A stretch of DNA of 64,000 bases from Rhizorhapis sp036570425 (GCA_036570425.1 DATCYF010000021.1:124001-188000), one strand, 5' to 3'; positions 16,003 through 25,738 are shown, numbered from the stretch's first letter. The notes: generated by a model not told the origin, from the letters alone. Numbers and translations are program-made.

Positions 16003-18126
16003 TTACACTGCACCGTGCGCCAGCGCGGCCAGCAACAGCAGCGCGACGATATTGGTGATCTTGATCATCGGGTTTACCGCTGGACCTGCCGTATCCTTGT
16101 ACGGATCGCCCACCGTGTCACCCGTAACGGCAGCTTTATGAGCTTCGGAGCCCTTGCCGCCATAATTGCCGTCTTCGATATATTTCTTGGCATTGTCCCA
16201 CGCCCCGCCGCCGCTTGTCATGGATATGGCGACGAACAGGCCTGAAACGATCACGCCCAGAAGCAGAGCGCCCAAGGCCGCAAAGCCATTGGCGACCCCA
16301 CCGACCCATGCCATCACGAAATAGACGACGATTGGCGTAAACACCGGAAGCAGAGACGGCAGGACCATTTCCCGGATTGCTGCCTTGGTGACAAGATCCA
16401 CAGTGCGCCCGTAATTGGGACGGCTGGTCCCCTCCATGATTCCGGGGTTATCACGGAACTGCATGCGTACTTCTTCCACAACTGCTCCAGCAGCCCGGCC
16501 GACCGCCGTCATGCCAAACGCGCCGAAGAGATAAGGCAGCAGAGCGCCCAATAGCAGGCCGACAATGACGAACGGGTTGGACAGGCTGAAATCGACAGGC
16601 TCGGTCAAGCCGAGCGCTGCGCCGTAGAAATCAAGATCCTCGGTATAGGCGCCAAACAGCACCAGTGCCGCCAGACCTGCCGAACCGATGGCGTAGCCTT
16701 TCGTCACTGCCTTCGTGGTGTTGCCAACGGCGTCCAGAGCATCAGTGCGCGTGCGCACGTCATCCTCAAGCCCCGCCATTTCAGCGATGCCGCCAGCGTT
16801 ATCCGTAACCGGACCATAAGCATCAAGCGCCACGACCATGCCAGCCAGCGCCAGCATTGCGGTTGCAGCAAAGGCAATGCCAATCAGGCCCGCCAGCGCA
16901 TAACTAACGATGATGCCCACGCAGATCACAAGCGTCGGCAACGCAGTCGCTTCCAGTGAAATGGCAAGTCCCTGGATCACATTGGTGCCATGCCCTGTGA
17001 CGGATGCTTTGGCGATGGACTTCACTGGCCGGTAGTTGGTGCCGGTATAATATTCTGTGATCCAAACGATCAGGCCAGTAACGGCAAGACCCACCATCAT
17101 CGACCAGAACAGGTCCATGCCGGTAAAGGCGCCCTCACCCGTAAAGCCGCCGCCGATGGGCGCATCCATGTCGCCCAGTACCCACCAGGTAACAAGATAC
17201 AGCGCCGGAATGGACAGGATCGCTGTGGTCAGGAAGCCCTTGTACAGAGCCCCCATGATCGATTGGCCTGCGCCCAGCCGGACGAAATAGGTGCCAATGA
17301 TCGACGTAATGATGCAGGCGCCGCCGACAATCAACGGCAAGCTCATCAGTGTAGTAAGCTCCGCCAGCCCAACGTCCACGAGAAGCGCGGTCAGAACCAT
17401 GGTCGCGCCGACCGTCACCACATAGGTTTCGAAAAGGTCAGCCGCCATGCCCGCACAATCGCCGACATTGTCGCCCACATTATCGGCGATAACGGCGGGA
17501 TTACGAGGATCATCCTCTGGAATCCCGGCTTCCACCTTGCCGACCAGGTCAGCGCCGACATCAGCGGCCTTGGTAAAGATACCGCCGCCAAGACGGGCGA
17601 AGATGGAGATAAGGGACGCACCGAAGGCCAGCGCCACCAGCGCGTCGATGACCGTGCGATCCTTCACCGTCATGCCCGCCGGACCGGTGAGATACCAGAA
17701 GAATACCGAAATCGCGAGCAGGGCAAGCCCCGCCACCAGCATACCAGTGACCGCCCCCGCCCGGAAAGCGACCGTCAGACCGCTCTGCAAGCTGGTGCGG
17801 GCTGCTTCGGCCGTGCGGACATTGGCGCGAACGGAAATGTTCATGCCGATATAGCCCGCAGAGCCCGAAAGCACGGCTCCGATGATAAAGCCGATGGCTG
17901 AGACATAGCCCAGAAAGATGAATATCGCGATGGCGACAACGACGCCAACAACAGCTATCGTGCGGTATTGACGGCCAAGATAGGCCTTCGCCCCCTCCTG
18001 GATCGCCGCTGCGATGTCCTGCATCTTCTGATTGCCCGGCGAGGCGCTCAGCACCTGCCGACTGGTGACGATTCCATAGAGCACGGCCAACAGGCCGCAC
18101 GCTATGGCAACGATGACGATTGTCAT
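16003..18126 (-). CDS. hppA: Membrane-bound proton-translocating pyrophosphatase, K+-independent type
   Basis: The 707-aa polytopic protein couples hydrolysis of pyrophosphate to proton export across the inner membrane. The PPi/Mg site motifs DVGADLVGKVEAG and DNVGDNVGDCAGMAADLFE are intact, as is the C-terminal DTVGDPYKDTAGPAVNP. At GNTTKAVTKG the lysine (residue 472) marks the K+-independent subfamily; K+-dependent enzymes have alanine there. Around sixteen hydrophobic segments agree with the family. It stands alone between two other-direction or unrelated genes. Confidence 0.97.
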   Translation of the reverse strand: MTIVIVAIACGLLAVLYGIVTSRQVLSASPGNQKMQDIAAAIQEGAKAYLGRQYRTIAVVGVVVAIAIFIFLGYVSAIGFIIGAVLSGSAGYIGMNISVRANVRTAEAARTSLQSGLTVAFRAGAVTGMLVAGLALLAISVFFWYLTGPAGMTVKDRTVIDALVALAFGASLISIFARLGGGIFTKAADVGADLVGKVEAGIPEDDPRNPAVIADNVGDNVGDCAGMAADLFETYVVTVGATMVLTALLVDVGLAELTTLMSLPLIVGGACIITSIIGTYFVRLGAGQSIMGALYKGFLTTAILSIPALYLVTWWVLGDMDAPIGGGFTGEGAFTGMDLFWSMMVGLAVTGLIVWITEYYTGTNYRPVKSIAKASVTGHGTNVIQGLAISLEATALPTLVICVGIIVSYALAGLIGIAFAATAMLALAGMVVALDAYGPVTDNAGGIAEMAGLEDDVRTRTDALDAVGNTTKAVTKGYAIGSAGLAALVLFGAYTEDLDFYGAALGLTEPVDFSLSNPFVIVGLLLGALLPYLFGAFGMTAVGRAAGAVVEEVRMQFRDNPGIMEGTSRPNYGRTVDLVTKAAIREMVLPSLLPVFTPIVVYFVMAWVGGVANGFAALGALLLGVIVSGLFVAISMTSGGGAWDNAKKYIEDGNYGGKGSEAHKAAVTGDTVGDPYKDTAGPAVNPMIKITNIVALLLLAALAHGAV

Positions 18127-18249
18127 AGGCTGTTCCTCTCCCCTGTTTATTTCGAATCCGGAACGCCGGGAAACGCCCGGAATGACGGGGCGAAAGTATA
18201 GGTCAGGGGAATTTGGTCAAGCGGCAAAGCGCCTGACCCATGATCCAGC

Positions 18250-19176
18250 CTATAGGCCGTGAAGGAAGCCAAGCGGGGATGGCAGCGGCACTGAGCGCCC
18301 CTGATGGGAAAGGCTGATCCCCTCCCCTGCTTCAAACCGGCCAATGGCTATGGCCGGAACCGGCAAGCTGACGTCGGAGGAGGCAGCGAAAAGCAGTTGA
18401 TAATCATCCCCCGCCGTTGCCGCCGCCAGGCGGATGGCCAATTCATCCGATCCGCTCACGCGCACATCCTCGGATAGCGGCAGCCGATCGAGTGCAATTT
18501 CCAGCGCAAGGCCGCTGGCCCTCGCCATGCGTGCCGCATCAATCAGCACACCATCCGACACGTCCATCATCGCGTGAACGATGGGAGCCAGTTCCCGCCC
18601 TTCGGCCAGACGCGGCTGGGGGCGGCGATAGGCACGAATGGCCGACGCTGGTTCCATGATACCACGCTGCGCCAGCGCAAGTCCAAGTCCTGCATCGCCC
18701 ACCGTCCCTGTCACATAGAGGACGTCCCCCTCCTGCGCCCCATTTCGGGCCGGCGCTCCACTGGCCGGAGCCTCCCCGATGGCGGTCAAGGTGAAAACAC
18801 CGGGCGCACCCTTTGGCAGGGAGACCGTATCCCCGCCAATAAGCGGCATGCCATGGGTTTGAAGCGCTTCCGCCAGCCCTGCCAGAAAGGCCGTATCCCA
18901 TGCGGCATCGCCCTGAAGCGCATAGTTCATCAGACAGGCAAGCGGCCTCGCGCCCTTGGCCGCCAGATCGGAAAGATTGACCGCCGCCAGTTTCCAGCCG
19001 ATGTCTTCCGGCGGATCATCGGCGAGGAAATGCACGCCAGCCACGATCGTATCGCTCGTGATAACGAGTTGCGCGCCTCCGACCTCCAGCACCGCCGCAT
19101 CATCCGCCAGCCCCCGCGCCGCAGGATCGGTCGCCAGGGCGCGCAGCATGTCGATGAAGGCGGACTCAGAAGTCAT
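18250..19176 (-). CDS. thiL: Thiamine-monophosphate kinase
   Basis: The 308-aa enzyme phosphorylates thiamine monophosphate to the active cofactor thiamine diphosphate. Diagnostic segments are DDAAVLEVGGAQLVITSDT (metal and ATP binding), VNLSDLAAKGARPL, GGDTVSLPKG, YVTGTVGDAGLGLAL, and MMDVSDGVLIDAARMARASG. It lies 36 bp downstream of nusB and is likely cotranscribed with it, a nusB-thiL pairing common in proteobacteria. Confidence 0.96.
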   Translation of the reverse strand: MTSESAFIDMLRALATDPAARGLADDAAVLEVGGAQLVITSDTIVAGVHFLADDPPEDIGWKLAAVNLSDLAAKGARPLACLMNYALQGDAAWDTAFLAGLAEALQTHGMPLIGGDTVSLPKGAPGVFTLTAIGEAPASGAPARNGAQEGDVLYVTGTVGDAGLGLALAQRGIMEPASAIRAYRRPQPRLAEGRELAPIVHAMMDVSDGVLIDAARMARASGLALEIALDRLPLSEDVRVSGSDELAIRLAAATAGDDYQLLFAASSDVSLPVPAIAIGRFEAGEGISLSHQGRSVPLPSPLGFLHGL

Positions 19177-19212
19177 GGACTTACCTTTATGCCCTCCTAA
19201 TGGAGCGGAAAT

Positions 19213-19659
19213 TTATCCTCGCGTCTCTTTCGCGATGGCATCAAGCAAGCCATTCACAAACCCGCTTTCCCGCTTGTCGTAGAAAGCCTTGGCGACGTCG
19301 ACATATTCACTGATGACCGTGCCCGTTGCCACGTCGACGCGTGCCAAAAGTTCATAGCTCCCGGCCCGCAAAATCTGGTGCATCGGCTTGTCCAGCCGCG
19401 CAAGGGACCAGCCCTTGGCCAGCCTTCCCTCGATCAGGCCATCGATCTCGGCCCGGCGCTTGTCCACACCGGCAACGATGTCGTCGAAGAAATCACGCTC
19501 CGCATCGGCATAGGTCACGTCCTCGATTGTCTTGCCGAGACGATGTTCGTGAAATTCATGCAGCAAGACAGGGAGCGGCGTGCCCTCCATATCCTTCTGA
19601 TAAAGCGCCTGAACCGCGGCAAGGCGGGCGGCTGAACGAGATTTGGAGCGTTGATTCAT
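19213..19659 (-). CDS. nusB: Transcription antitermination factor NusB
   Basis: The 148-aa all-helical protein binds boxA RNA together with S10 (NusE) during rRNA antitermination. The arginine-rich N-terminus RSAARLAAVQALYQKDMEG and the C-terminal block LRAGSYELLARVDVATGTVISEYVDVAKAFYD with GFVNGLLDAIAKE are family hallmarks. It precedes thiL with a 36-bp gap. Confidence 0.96.
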   Translation of the reverse strand: MNQRSKSRSAARLAAVQALYQKDMEGTPLPVLLHEFHEHRLGKTIEDVTYADAERDFFDDIVAGVDKRRAEIDGLIEGRLAKGWSLARLDKPMHQILRAGSYELLARVDVATGTVISEYVDVAKAFYDKRESGFVNGLLDAIAKETRG

Positions 19660-19730
19660 AAATTCCTTATGCCCGTTCGTGCCGGGCGAAGTCGAGACAT
19701 GTCATTGAGCAGCCTTCACCAGGAAGACAG

Positions 19731-21020
19731 CTATTTCAGCCTTCTTGCTACCGAAGAGGCGTGGGCCGGAAGCCCCTCCGCCGTGGCCAATGCAACAGCC
19801 GCAGGGCCGATGGCCCCAATAGCGCGCTCATCAAGCTGGAGGAAGCTGGTGCGCTTCATGAAGTCGAGCACCGAAAGGCCTGAGGAGAAACGTGCCCGGC
19901 GGCCAGTTGGCAGCACATGGTTCGGCCCCGCCACATAATCGCCCACCGCTTCAGGCGTCATCCGGCCCATGAAGATGGAGCCAGCGTGGCGTACCTGTTC
20001 AAACAGGGATTGCGGGTCGTCAACGGCGAGTTCCAGATGCTCTGGCGCTAAACGGTCGACAAGGGGCAAGGCTTCTTTGAGCGTTTCCACCAGAATGATC
20101 GCGCCATTGGCGTCCCAGCTCGTCCGTGCCACAGCACTGGTCGAAAGCTCCGGAATCTGCCGCTCCACTGCCGCAGCCACAGCGTCGGCGAAGGCGGCAT
20201 CGTCCGTCAGGAGGATCGATTGGCTGGTCGGATCATGCTCCGATTGGCTGAGCAGGTCAGCAGCAGTCCATTCGGGATCATTTTTCCCATCGGCAACCAC
20301 CACGATTTCCGAAGGACCAGCCACCATGTCGATTCCGACAACGCCATAAAGCTGTCGCTTGGCCTCCGCCACCCATGCATTGCCCGGGCCAGTGATGACA
20401 TCGACCGGCTTGATCCGCTCCGTGCCATAGGCAAGCGCGGCCACTGCCTGCGCTCCACCGACCCGCCAGATTTCCTCAATGCCCGCAATTTCCGCGGCAG
20501 CGAGGACAAGCGGGTTGATGTCGCCTCCAGGAGTGGGCGTCACCATCGTTATACGTTCGACGCCGGCGACCTTGGCCGGAATGGCGTTCATCAGCAACGA
20601 ACTAGGGTAAGCCGCCCGCCCGCCCGGCACATACAGTCCCGCCGCATCAACTGCCCGCCACCGCGCGCCCAGCCGGACGCCAGCCGCATCCGTGCTATCG
20701 CTATCCTGCGGCTTCTGCTTTTCATGATAAGCCGCAATGCGTTCGGCCGCGAGTTCCAGTGCGTCTCGAAGCTCGTTCGAAAGGCCGTTGAGAGCAGCCT
20801 TTCGTTCAGCGGCCGTGACAGTCCAGCCGGTCGCATCGAGATCATGGCGGTCAAACCGTCGCGTATAATCGGCGAGCGCGGCATCACCCTCGTCACGGAT
20901 GCGCTTCAGTATAACGGTGACGTCCCGCGAGACGTCCTCATCCGCTTCCCGGCGAGCATTGACGAGCGCGGTGAAGGCGGCGTCGAACCCCGCATCGCGC
21001 GTGGAAAGACGGAGGGTCAT
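19731..21020 (-). CDS. hisD: Histidinol dehydrogenase
   Basis: The 429-aa zinc enzyme catalyses the last two oxidations of histidine synthesis, histidinol to histidine with NAD. Motifs include YVPGGRAAYPSSLLMNAIPAKVAGV, the IDMVAGPSEIVVVADG NAD region, QSEHDP (zinc-binding glutamine and histidine), APEHLEL with the catalytic glutamate-histidine pair, and GPNHVLPTGRRARFSSGLS. It lies 36 bp downstream of hisG in the same direction, so the two probably form one transcript. Confidence 0.97.
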   Translation of the reverse strand: MTLRLSTRDAGFDAAFTALVNARREADEDVSRDVTVILKRIRDEGDAALADYTRRFDRHDLDATGWTVTAAERKAALNGLSNELRDALELAAERIAAYHEKQKPQDSDSTDAAGVRLGARWRAVDAAGLYVPGGRAAYPSSLLMNAIPAKVAGVERITMVTPTPGGDINPLVLAAAEIAGIEEIWRVGGAQAVAALAYGTERIKPVDVITGPGNAWVAEAKRQLYGVVGIDMVAGPSEIVVVADGKNDPEWTAADLLSQSEHDPTSQSILLTDDAAFADAVAAAVERQIPELSTSAVARTSWDANGAIILVETLKEALPLVDRLAPEHLELAVDDPQSLFEQVRHAGSIFMGRMTPEAVGDYVAGPNHVLPTGRRARFSSGLSVLDFMKRTSFLQLDERAIGAIGPAAVALATAEGLPAHASSVARRLK

Positions 21021-21056
21021 AGTCTCCCTTCCCTTAAAGGGGAGAGGCCTATAAGT

Positions 21057-21719
21057 TTACGCTGCATCCCGCACCTCCACGGCCTTGCGGAAAGCCTCCA
21101 CCAGCGGAACAATCTCGCCCGAGCGCATCTTGAACGCGGCCCGGTTCACCACGAGGCGAGCGGAAATCTGCATGATGACGCTGGTTTCCACCAGACCATT
21201 AGCCTTCAGCGTTGCACCCGACGACACGAGATCCACGATCCGCCGCGATAGACCGAGCGAAGGAGCCAACTCCATCGCTCCATTCAATTTAACGCATTCA
21301 GCCTGAATACCCTGCTGCTCGAAATGGCGGCGAGTAAGGCCGGGATATTTGGTCGCCACACGCACATGGCTCATCGCCGCTTCGTCCTCTGCGGCAAGCC
21401 CCTTGGGTTCCGCGACTGACAGGCGGCAATGACCGATGTTGAGGTCTACCGGCGCGTAAAGCTCAGAATAGTTGAATTCCTCAACCACGTCAGAGCCAAC
21501 GATGCCGATCTGCGCCGCCCCGTGTGCGACGAATGTGGCGACATCAAAGGCGCGCACGCGGATGATCGAGATATTTTCATGATTGGTCGCGAATTTGAGC
21601 GCCCGGCTATGCTTGTCATGGAAATCCGCTTCCGGTTCTATGCCCACGCGGGCAAGCAGCGGCAGGGCTTCATCCAGGATGCGCCCCTTCGGGATGGCGA
21701 TGATCAGCGGCTTTGTCAT
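21057..21719 (-). CDS. hisG: ATP phosphoribosyltransferase, short form
   Basis: The 220-aa protein catalyses the first step of histidine synthesis, joining ATP with PRPP. AIPKGRILDEALPLL begins the first lobe, DVATFVAHGAAQIGIVGSDVV and RVATKYPGLTRRHFEQQG lie in the second, and ELAPSLGLSRRIVDLVSSGATLKANGL contains the PRPP loop. At this length it is the HisG-S type that needs the histidyl-tRNA-synthetase-like partner HisZ for activity and feedback. No hisZ lies in this window. hisD follows directly. Confidence 0.95.
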   Translation of the reverse strand: MTKPLIIAIPKGRILDEALPLLARVGIEPEADFHDKHSRALKFATNHENISIIRVRAFDVATFVAHGAAQIGIVGSDVVEEFNYSELYAPVDLNIGHCRLSVAEPKGLAAEDEAAMSHVRVATKYPGLTRRHFEQQGIQAECVKLNGAMELAPSLGLSRRIVDLVSSGATLKANGLVETSVIMQISARLVVNRAAFKMRSGEIVPLVEAFRKAVEVRDAA

Positions 21720-21768
21720 GATGAGAGCGCTTTACTTGCGGGCGCGGAAAAGGGCAACAAGGGGGTGC

Positions 21769-22584
21769 CTAGATTCTGATGCCCTTTCGGCCTGCCAATT
21801 CCACCACATATTGCCATGCCACGCGACCGGATCGGCTGCCGCGTATGGTGGACCATTGCACCGCCTCATGCGGATCGAATTCCAGGCCATAATGCCCGGC
21901 ATATCCAGCGACGATCGCTACATAGGCATCCTGATCCAGATTATGGAAGCCAAGGCTAAGACCGAAACGATCGGAAAGCGCCATCTTGTCATCAACCACA
22001 TCGCGCTTGTTGATGGGGTCATCCTGCTCGCCCATATTGCGTGGCACGATGTGACGGCGGTTGGAGGTTACATAAAGACGGACATTGTCGAGCCGCGCGG
22101 TCGCTGACCCTTGAAGCAAAGAGCGGAAAGCCCGGGCATCGCCACCGACATCATCAAAGCCCAGATCGTCAATGAAGAGGATGAATGGCCGCGATGTTTG
22201 CCGCAGCAGCGTGAAGAGATCGGGCAATGTCTTGAGCCGATCCGTCGCGAACTGGACCAGAGCAATGTCTTGTCCCTCCGCCTGTAATTTGCCAATCACG
22301 GAAGAAACGGTTGCCGACTTCCCTGTCCCGCGCGCGCCCCAGAGCAGCACATCATGCGCAGCATGGCCGGAGGACAGGCGGCGCGTATTTTCAAGAAGTT
22401 GCGACTTCTGAGCGTCAATGCCAGTGAGTAATTCATAAGGAACTGGAGCGAAGGCGGCCACCGGCTGAATGGTGGCGCCATCCCAGATATAGGCTGGAGC
22501 GGCGGACAAGTCAGCCGGAGGCGGCGGCGCGGGCGCAAGGCGGTCCAACGCGTCGGCGATGCGGGAGAGAAGTTCGTCAGTCAT
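21769..22584 (-). CDS. DUF815-family AAA ATPase
   Basis: The 271-aa protein belongs to the DUF815 ATPase family (PF05673). Walker A is WGARGTGKSATVSSVI near residues 82-97, Walker B is RPFILFIDDLGFD, and sensor region LYVTSNRRHIVP with the arginine cluster DRFGLSLGFHN follows. Alphaproteobacterial members often sit near hisG or ispD-like genes, but the function is not established. It lies 49 bp upstream of hisG in the same direction. Expect an unknown remodelling role. Confidence 0.88.
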   Translation of the reverse strand: MTDELLSRIADALDRLAPAPPPPADLSAAPAYIWDGATIQPVAAFAPVPYELLTGIDAQKSQLLENTRRLSSGHAAHDVLLWGARGTGKSATVSSVIGKLQAEGQDIALVQFATDRLKTLPDLFTLLRQTSRPFILFIDDLGFDDVGGDARAFRSLLQGSATARLDNVRLYVTSNRRHIVPRNMGEQDDPINKRDVVDDKMALSDRFGLSLGFHNLDQDAYVAIVAGYAGHYGLEFDPHEAVQWSTIRGSRSGRVAWQYVVELAGRKGIRI

Positions 22585-22678
22585 GGCAGGGGTTTAGCAG
22601 ATGAAAGGCGAGATGGTAGAGGTAACTCGGAGTCCGTTGGTAGGCATCATAGTTGAACATTCCTGGATACCATCCGCG

Positions 22679-24418
22679 CTAATGAATCAACTCCTCGGCA
22701 CTTAATTCATAAAACAGCCCAGCCCCTGCCATGGCCTGGGCTTTAAGACCCAGCGCCTCCGGCACCAGATGATCCAGATAATGCCGCGCCATCACCTGCT
22801 TGGCCTTCAGGAAAGCGAGATCCCCCTCCCCCTTCGCCTGCATCTCGCCCGCGATCCGCCCCTGCCGGGCCATCAGCCAGCCGCAGGTGACAACCGCCGC
22901 CATGCTGAGGAAGGGATAGCTCCCCGCCAGCCGGTCATTGACGCCAGCGCTCAGCATCCAGTCCGCGGCCTGTTCCACGGCGTCGGCCAGCGCCATCAAG
23001 GCGGACTCGTCGCCGCATTCGGCCCGGATGTCCGCCAACAGGCTTTTCAGCCCCTCGCCATCATCGCCCGCCAGCTTGCGTCCGACGAAATCGGCAGCCT
23101 GTATGCCGTTCGTGCCTTCATAAATGGGCGCGATCCGCGCATCGCGATAATGCTGCGCTGCGCCGGTTTCTTCGATGAAGCCCATGCCGCCATGCACCTG
23201 AATGCCCAGCGAGGCGACCTCGCATCCCACATCGGTTCCATAGGCCTTGGCAAGCGGCGTCAGCAGGTCCAGCCGCTTCTTCGCCCCAGCAAGCCCCAGT
23301 TGCGCGCGGTCGACCTGCCCTGCCGCATAGTAGACGAGCGCCCGGGCGGCCTGCGTCAGCGCCTTCATACGGACCAGCATCCGCCGAACATCGGGATGCC
23401 CGATGATCGCCGCGGGCTGAGGCGACGAGCCATCGGCCGGGGCTGACTGGATTCGCTCGGCCGCATAAGCGAGAGCTTGCTGCGTTGCCCGTTCTCCGAT
23501 CTGAACGCCTTGGCTCCCGACGTTGAGGCGGGCCTGGTTCATCATGGTGAACATCGCCTTCATCCCGGCGCATTCGCTGCCGATCAGTTCGCCAACACAC
23601 TCGTCCTGATCGCCATAGGACATGACGCAAGTGGGGGATGCGTGAATGCCAAGCTTATGTTCTATGGAAGCACAGCGAACATCGTTAAGCGGCCCGATAT
23701 TGCCTTTCGCATCTATGCGATATTTGGGTACGATGAAGAGCGAAATCCCCTTTGTGCCTGCGGGCGCGTCAGGCGTGCGGGCGAGAACAAGATGAACGAT
23801 GTTGTCCGTCAGATCATGTTCGCCAAAGGTGATGAATATCTTCTGCCCCTTGATCCGGTAAGTGCCGTCGCCCACGGGTGTTGCCGTAGTGCGTAGCGCG
23901 CCCACATCCGATCCCGCCTGCGGTTCGGTGAGGTTCATCGTGCCGGACCATTCGCCAGTCACCAGCCTTGGAAGCCATTTCGCCTGTTGCTCTGCCGTGC
24001 CGTGCGCCATCAAGGCTTCAATCGCGGCGGGCGTGAGCATGTTGACCAGCGAGAAGCCCATATTGGCGCTGCCCAGATCCTCCATCACCACACTGAACAA
24101 TGCAAAAGGAAGGCCCTGTCCGCCAAAGTCTTCCGGCCCATTGATGGCGCCCCAGCCATTTTCGACGAAAGCCTGATAGGCTTCGCGGAATCCTTCGGGC
24201 ATGGTGACTGCGCCGCCATTCCACTTTGCGCCCTGGATATCGCCTGATCGATTGAGCGGCGCATATTCGCCTTCTGCAAACCGCGCTGCGCCGTCAATGA
24301 TAGCATCCACCATGTCCGATGAGGCCGCTGCGAAGGCATCATGCGCAGCCAGTTCCGCGATGCCGGCCACATGATCCAGCACGAAACGCTGCTCGGCCAC
24401 CGGGGCCTTATAGTCCAT
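22679..24418 (-). CDS. Acyl-CoA dehydrogenase of the DmdC-like (about 580-aa) family
   Basis: I place the start at 24418 (MDYKAPVAEQ) because AAGGA lies 8 nt upstream, giving 579 aa. It has the FAD-dependent acyl-CoA dehydrogenase fold: middle-domain MNLTEPQAGSDVGALRTTA, C-terminal HGGMGFIEETGAAQHYRDARIAPIYEGTNGIQ where the YEGTNGIQ glutamate acts as base, and a C-terminal extension (PF12806) with LDHLVPEALGLK. The family includes 3-methylmercaptopropionyl-CoA dehydrogenase, but many members act on other short or medium acyl-CoAs, so substrate is unknown. Confidence 0.92.
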   Translation of the reverse strand: MDYKAPVAEQRFVLDHVAGIAELAAHDAFAAASSDMVDAIIDGAARFAEGEYAPLNRSGDIQGAKWNGGAVTMPEGFREAYQAFVENGWGAINGPEDFGGQGLPFALFSVVMEDLGSANMGFSLVNMLTPAAIEALMAHGTAEQQAKWLPRLVTGEWSGTMNLTEPQAGSDVGALRTTATPVGDGTYRIKGQKIFITFGEHDLTDNIVHLVLARTPDAPAGTKGISLFIVPKYRIDAKGNIGPLNDVRCASIEHKLGIHASPTCVMSYGDQDECVGELIGSECAGMKAMFTMMNQARLNVGSQGVQIGERATQQALAYAAERIQSAPADGSSPQPAAIIGHPDVRRMLVRMKALTQAARALVYYAAGQVDRAQLGLAGAKKRLDLLTPLAKAYGTDVGCEVASLGIQVHGGMGFIEETGAAQHYRDARIAPIYEGTNGIQAADFVGRKLAGDDGEGLKSLLADIRAECGDESALMALADAVEQAADWMLSAGVNDRLAGSYPFLSMAAVVTCGWLMARQGRIAGEMQAKGEGDLAFLKAKQVMARHYLDHLVPEALGLKAQAMAGAGLFYELSAEELIH

Positions 24419-24479
24419 GACGCACATCCTTCTTGTTTTTGCGCTTTGATGCGCGATTCCCGCAGGCTATAGCGCCCTT

Positions 24480-25433
24480 GTGCACAGCTCAACCCCGCCT
24501 TGTTCAACCGAAATCCGTCGCTACGATACAGGGGCATTACGCGATGCGGCCAGCCTGATCCGGGCGGGCCAGCCTGTCGCGGTGCCCACGGAAACAGTCT
24601 ACGGCCTTGCCGCCGACGCGACCAGCGCAGAGGCAGTCGCCCGCATATATGCCGTCAAGGGAAGGCCGAGTTTCAATCCGCTGATCGTCCATGTGGCGGA
24701 CCTGGATATGGCAAAGTCCATCGCCAGCTTCTCCCAGTTGGCGGAGCGGCTTGCAGGGCATTTCTGGCCCGGCCCCCTGACTTTGGTGCTGCCGTTGAAG
24801 GGCGGCAGCCCGATTGCCTCCCTGGTGACGGCAGGCCTTGATACCATAGCGTTGCGCTGTCCGGCTCACCCGGCAATGCAGGACCTGATCCGGGAAAGCG
24901 GCCGCCCACTCGCCGCACCTTCCGCCAATGCGAGCGGGTCCATCAGCCCCACGCGCGCTGAACATGTTCTGGCCGGTCTGGGCGGGAAGATTTCAATGAT
25001 CCTCGACGCAGGCCCTACGGAGCGCGGGCTTGAATCCACGATTGTCGCACCCGACGAAGATCACATACGCCTGCTACGCCCGGGCCCCATCACGGCAGAG
25101 ATGCTGCATTCGTTGACGAGCCTTCCAGTCCCAGGCGCACAGGGCGGCAAGATCGAAGCGCCGGGACAGCTTCTCAGCCATTATGCCCCGTCAAAACCGC
25201 TTCGCCTAAACGCCGCTTCCGCCCGCGCGGACGAGTTCCTGATTGGGATCGGCGTAATGGATTGTGACCTGAATCTGAGTGAAAGCGGCGATCTGCAACA
25301 GGCGGCGGCACGCCTGTTTGACGCGCTTCATCAGGCAGACGCCAGCGCCGCGCCCGCCATAGCGGTGGCTTCCATCCCCGCCGAGGGACTCGGCGTCGCC
25401 ATCAATGACCGGCTCAAGCGCGCCGCGGTGTAG
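24480..25433 (+). CDS. tsaC: Threonylcarbamoyl-AMP synthase, Sua5 type
   Basis: The 317-aa protein makes threonylcarbamoyl-AMP for the universal t6A37 modification of ANN-decoding tRNAs. The YrdC core shows VAVPTETVYGLAADAT, VKGRPSFNPLIVHV, FWPGPLTLVL, LAAPSANASGSISPTRAEHV and ESTIV; a C-terminal Sua5 domain begins near GQLLSHYAPSKPL. The start is a GTG at 24480 with no obvious ribosome site, so a slightly different start is possible. It diverges from the acyl-CoA dehydrogenase gene 61 bp away. Confidence 0.95.
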   Translation: MHSSTPPCSTEIRRYDTGALRDAASLIRAGQPVAVPTETVYGLAADATSAEAVARIYAVKGRPSFNPLIVHVADLDMAKSIASFSQLAERLAGHFWPGPLTLVLPLKGGSPIASLVTAGLDTIALRCPAHPAMQDLIRESGRPLAAPSANASGSISPTRAEHVLAGLGGKISMILDAGPTERGLESTIVAPDEDHIRLLRPGPITAEMLHSLTSLPVPGAQGGKIEAPGQLLSHYAPSKPLRLNAASARADEFLIGIGVMDCDLNLSESGDLQQAAARLFDALHQADASAAPAIAVASIPAEGLGVAINDRLKRAAV

Positions 25434-25447
25434 AACGAAGCCATAAA

Positions 25448-25475
25448 CGGTTCCGGCTCAAGCAAGCCGGAACCG
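25448..25475. terminator. Convergent terminator between tsaC and the small lipoprotein gene
   Basis: CGGTTCCGGCT (25448-25458) and AGCCGGAACCG (25465-25475) form an 11-bp perfect stem with loop CAAGCA. It occupies the 50-bp gap between two convergent genes. A wider GAAGCC/GGCTTC pair flanks it. Confidence 0.75.
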
Positions 25476-25483
25476 CCAAGGCT

Positions 25484-25738
25484 TCAACCACAGTTCTCAT
25501 ATCCGGCCTCTTCGCAGGCCTTGCGCCGCTGCTTGGCGGCCTTTTTTGCTTCCTTGCCCTCACGCGCTTCCTGTTCGCGCATCTTGCGGCCATAGTTGCG
25601 ATCAGCCTCTTCCTGGCTCGTCGTCGCCCAGTCGGCCGTCTGACCCACCGCCTTGACCGGCAAAGTCACGACGTCGACTGCCGCCTTCGCGAGGCATCCG
25701 CCCGTCATCAGCGGCAGCAAAAGTAGAAGATATTTCAT
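25484..25738 (-). CDS. Small predicted lipoprotein, hypothetical
   Basis: The ATG at 25738 follows GGGAG at 5-nt spacing and gives 84 aa. The N-terminus MKYLLLLLPLMTGGC is a lipoprotein signal with lipobox TGGC. The mature part has VVTLPVKAVGQTADWATTSQEEADRNYG, a segment recurrent in small sphingomonad lipoproteins, then a highly charged lysine- and arginine-rich helix ending in a cysteine pair region (CEEAGYENCG). No function is known. It ends at a strong convergent terminator. Confidence 0.75.
   Translation of the reverse strand: MKYLLLLLPLMTGGCLAKAAVDVVTLPVKAVGQTADWATTSQEEADRNYGRKMREQEAREGKEAKKAAKQRRKACEEAGYENCG

Noticed and set aside
16990..17901. Open frame of about 303 codons opposite hppA
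   Set aside because: Same reason: shadow of a well-conserved gene, with low-complexity translation rich in His, Arg and Gln.
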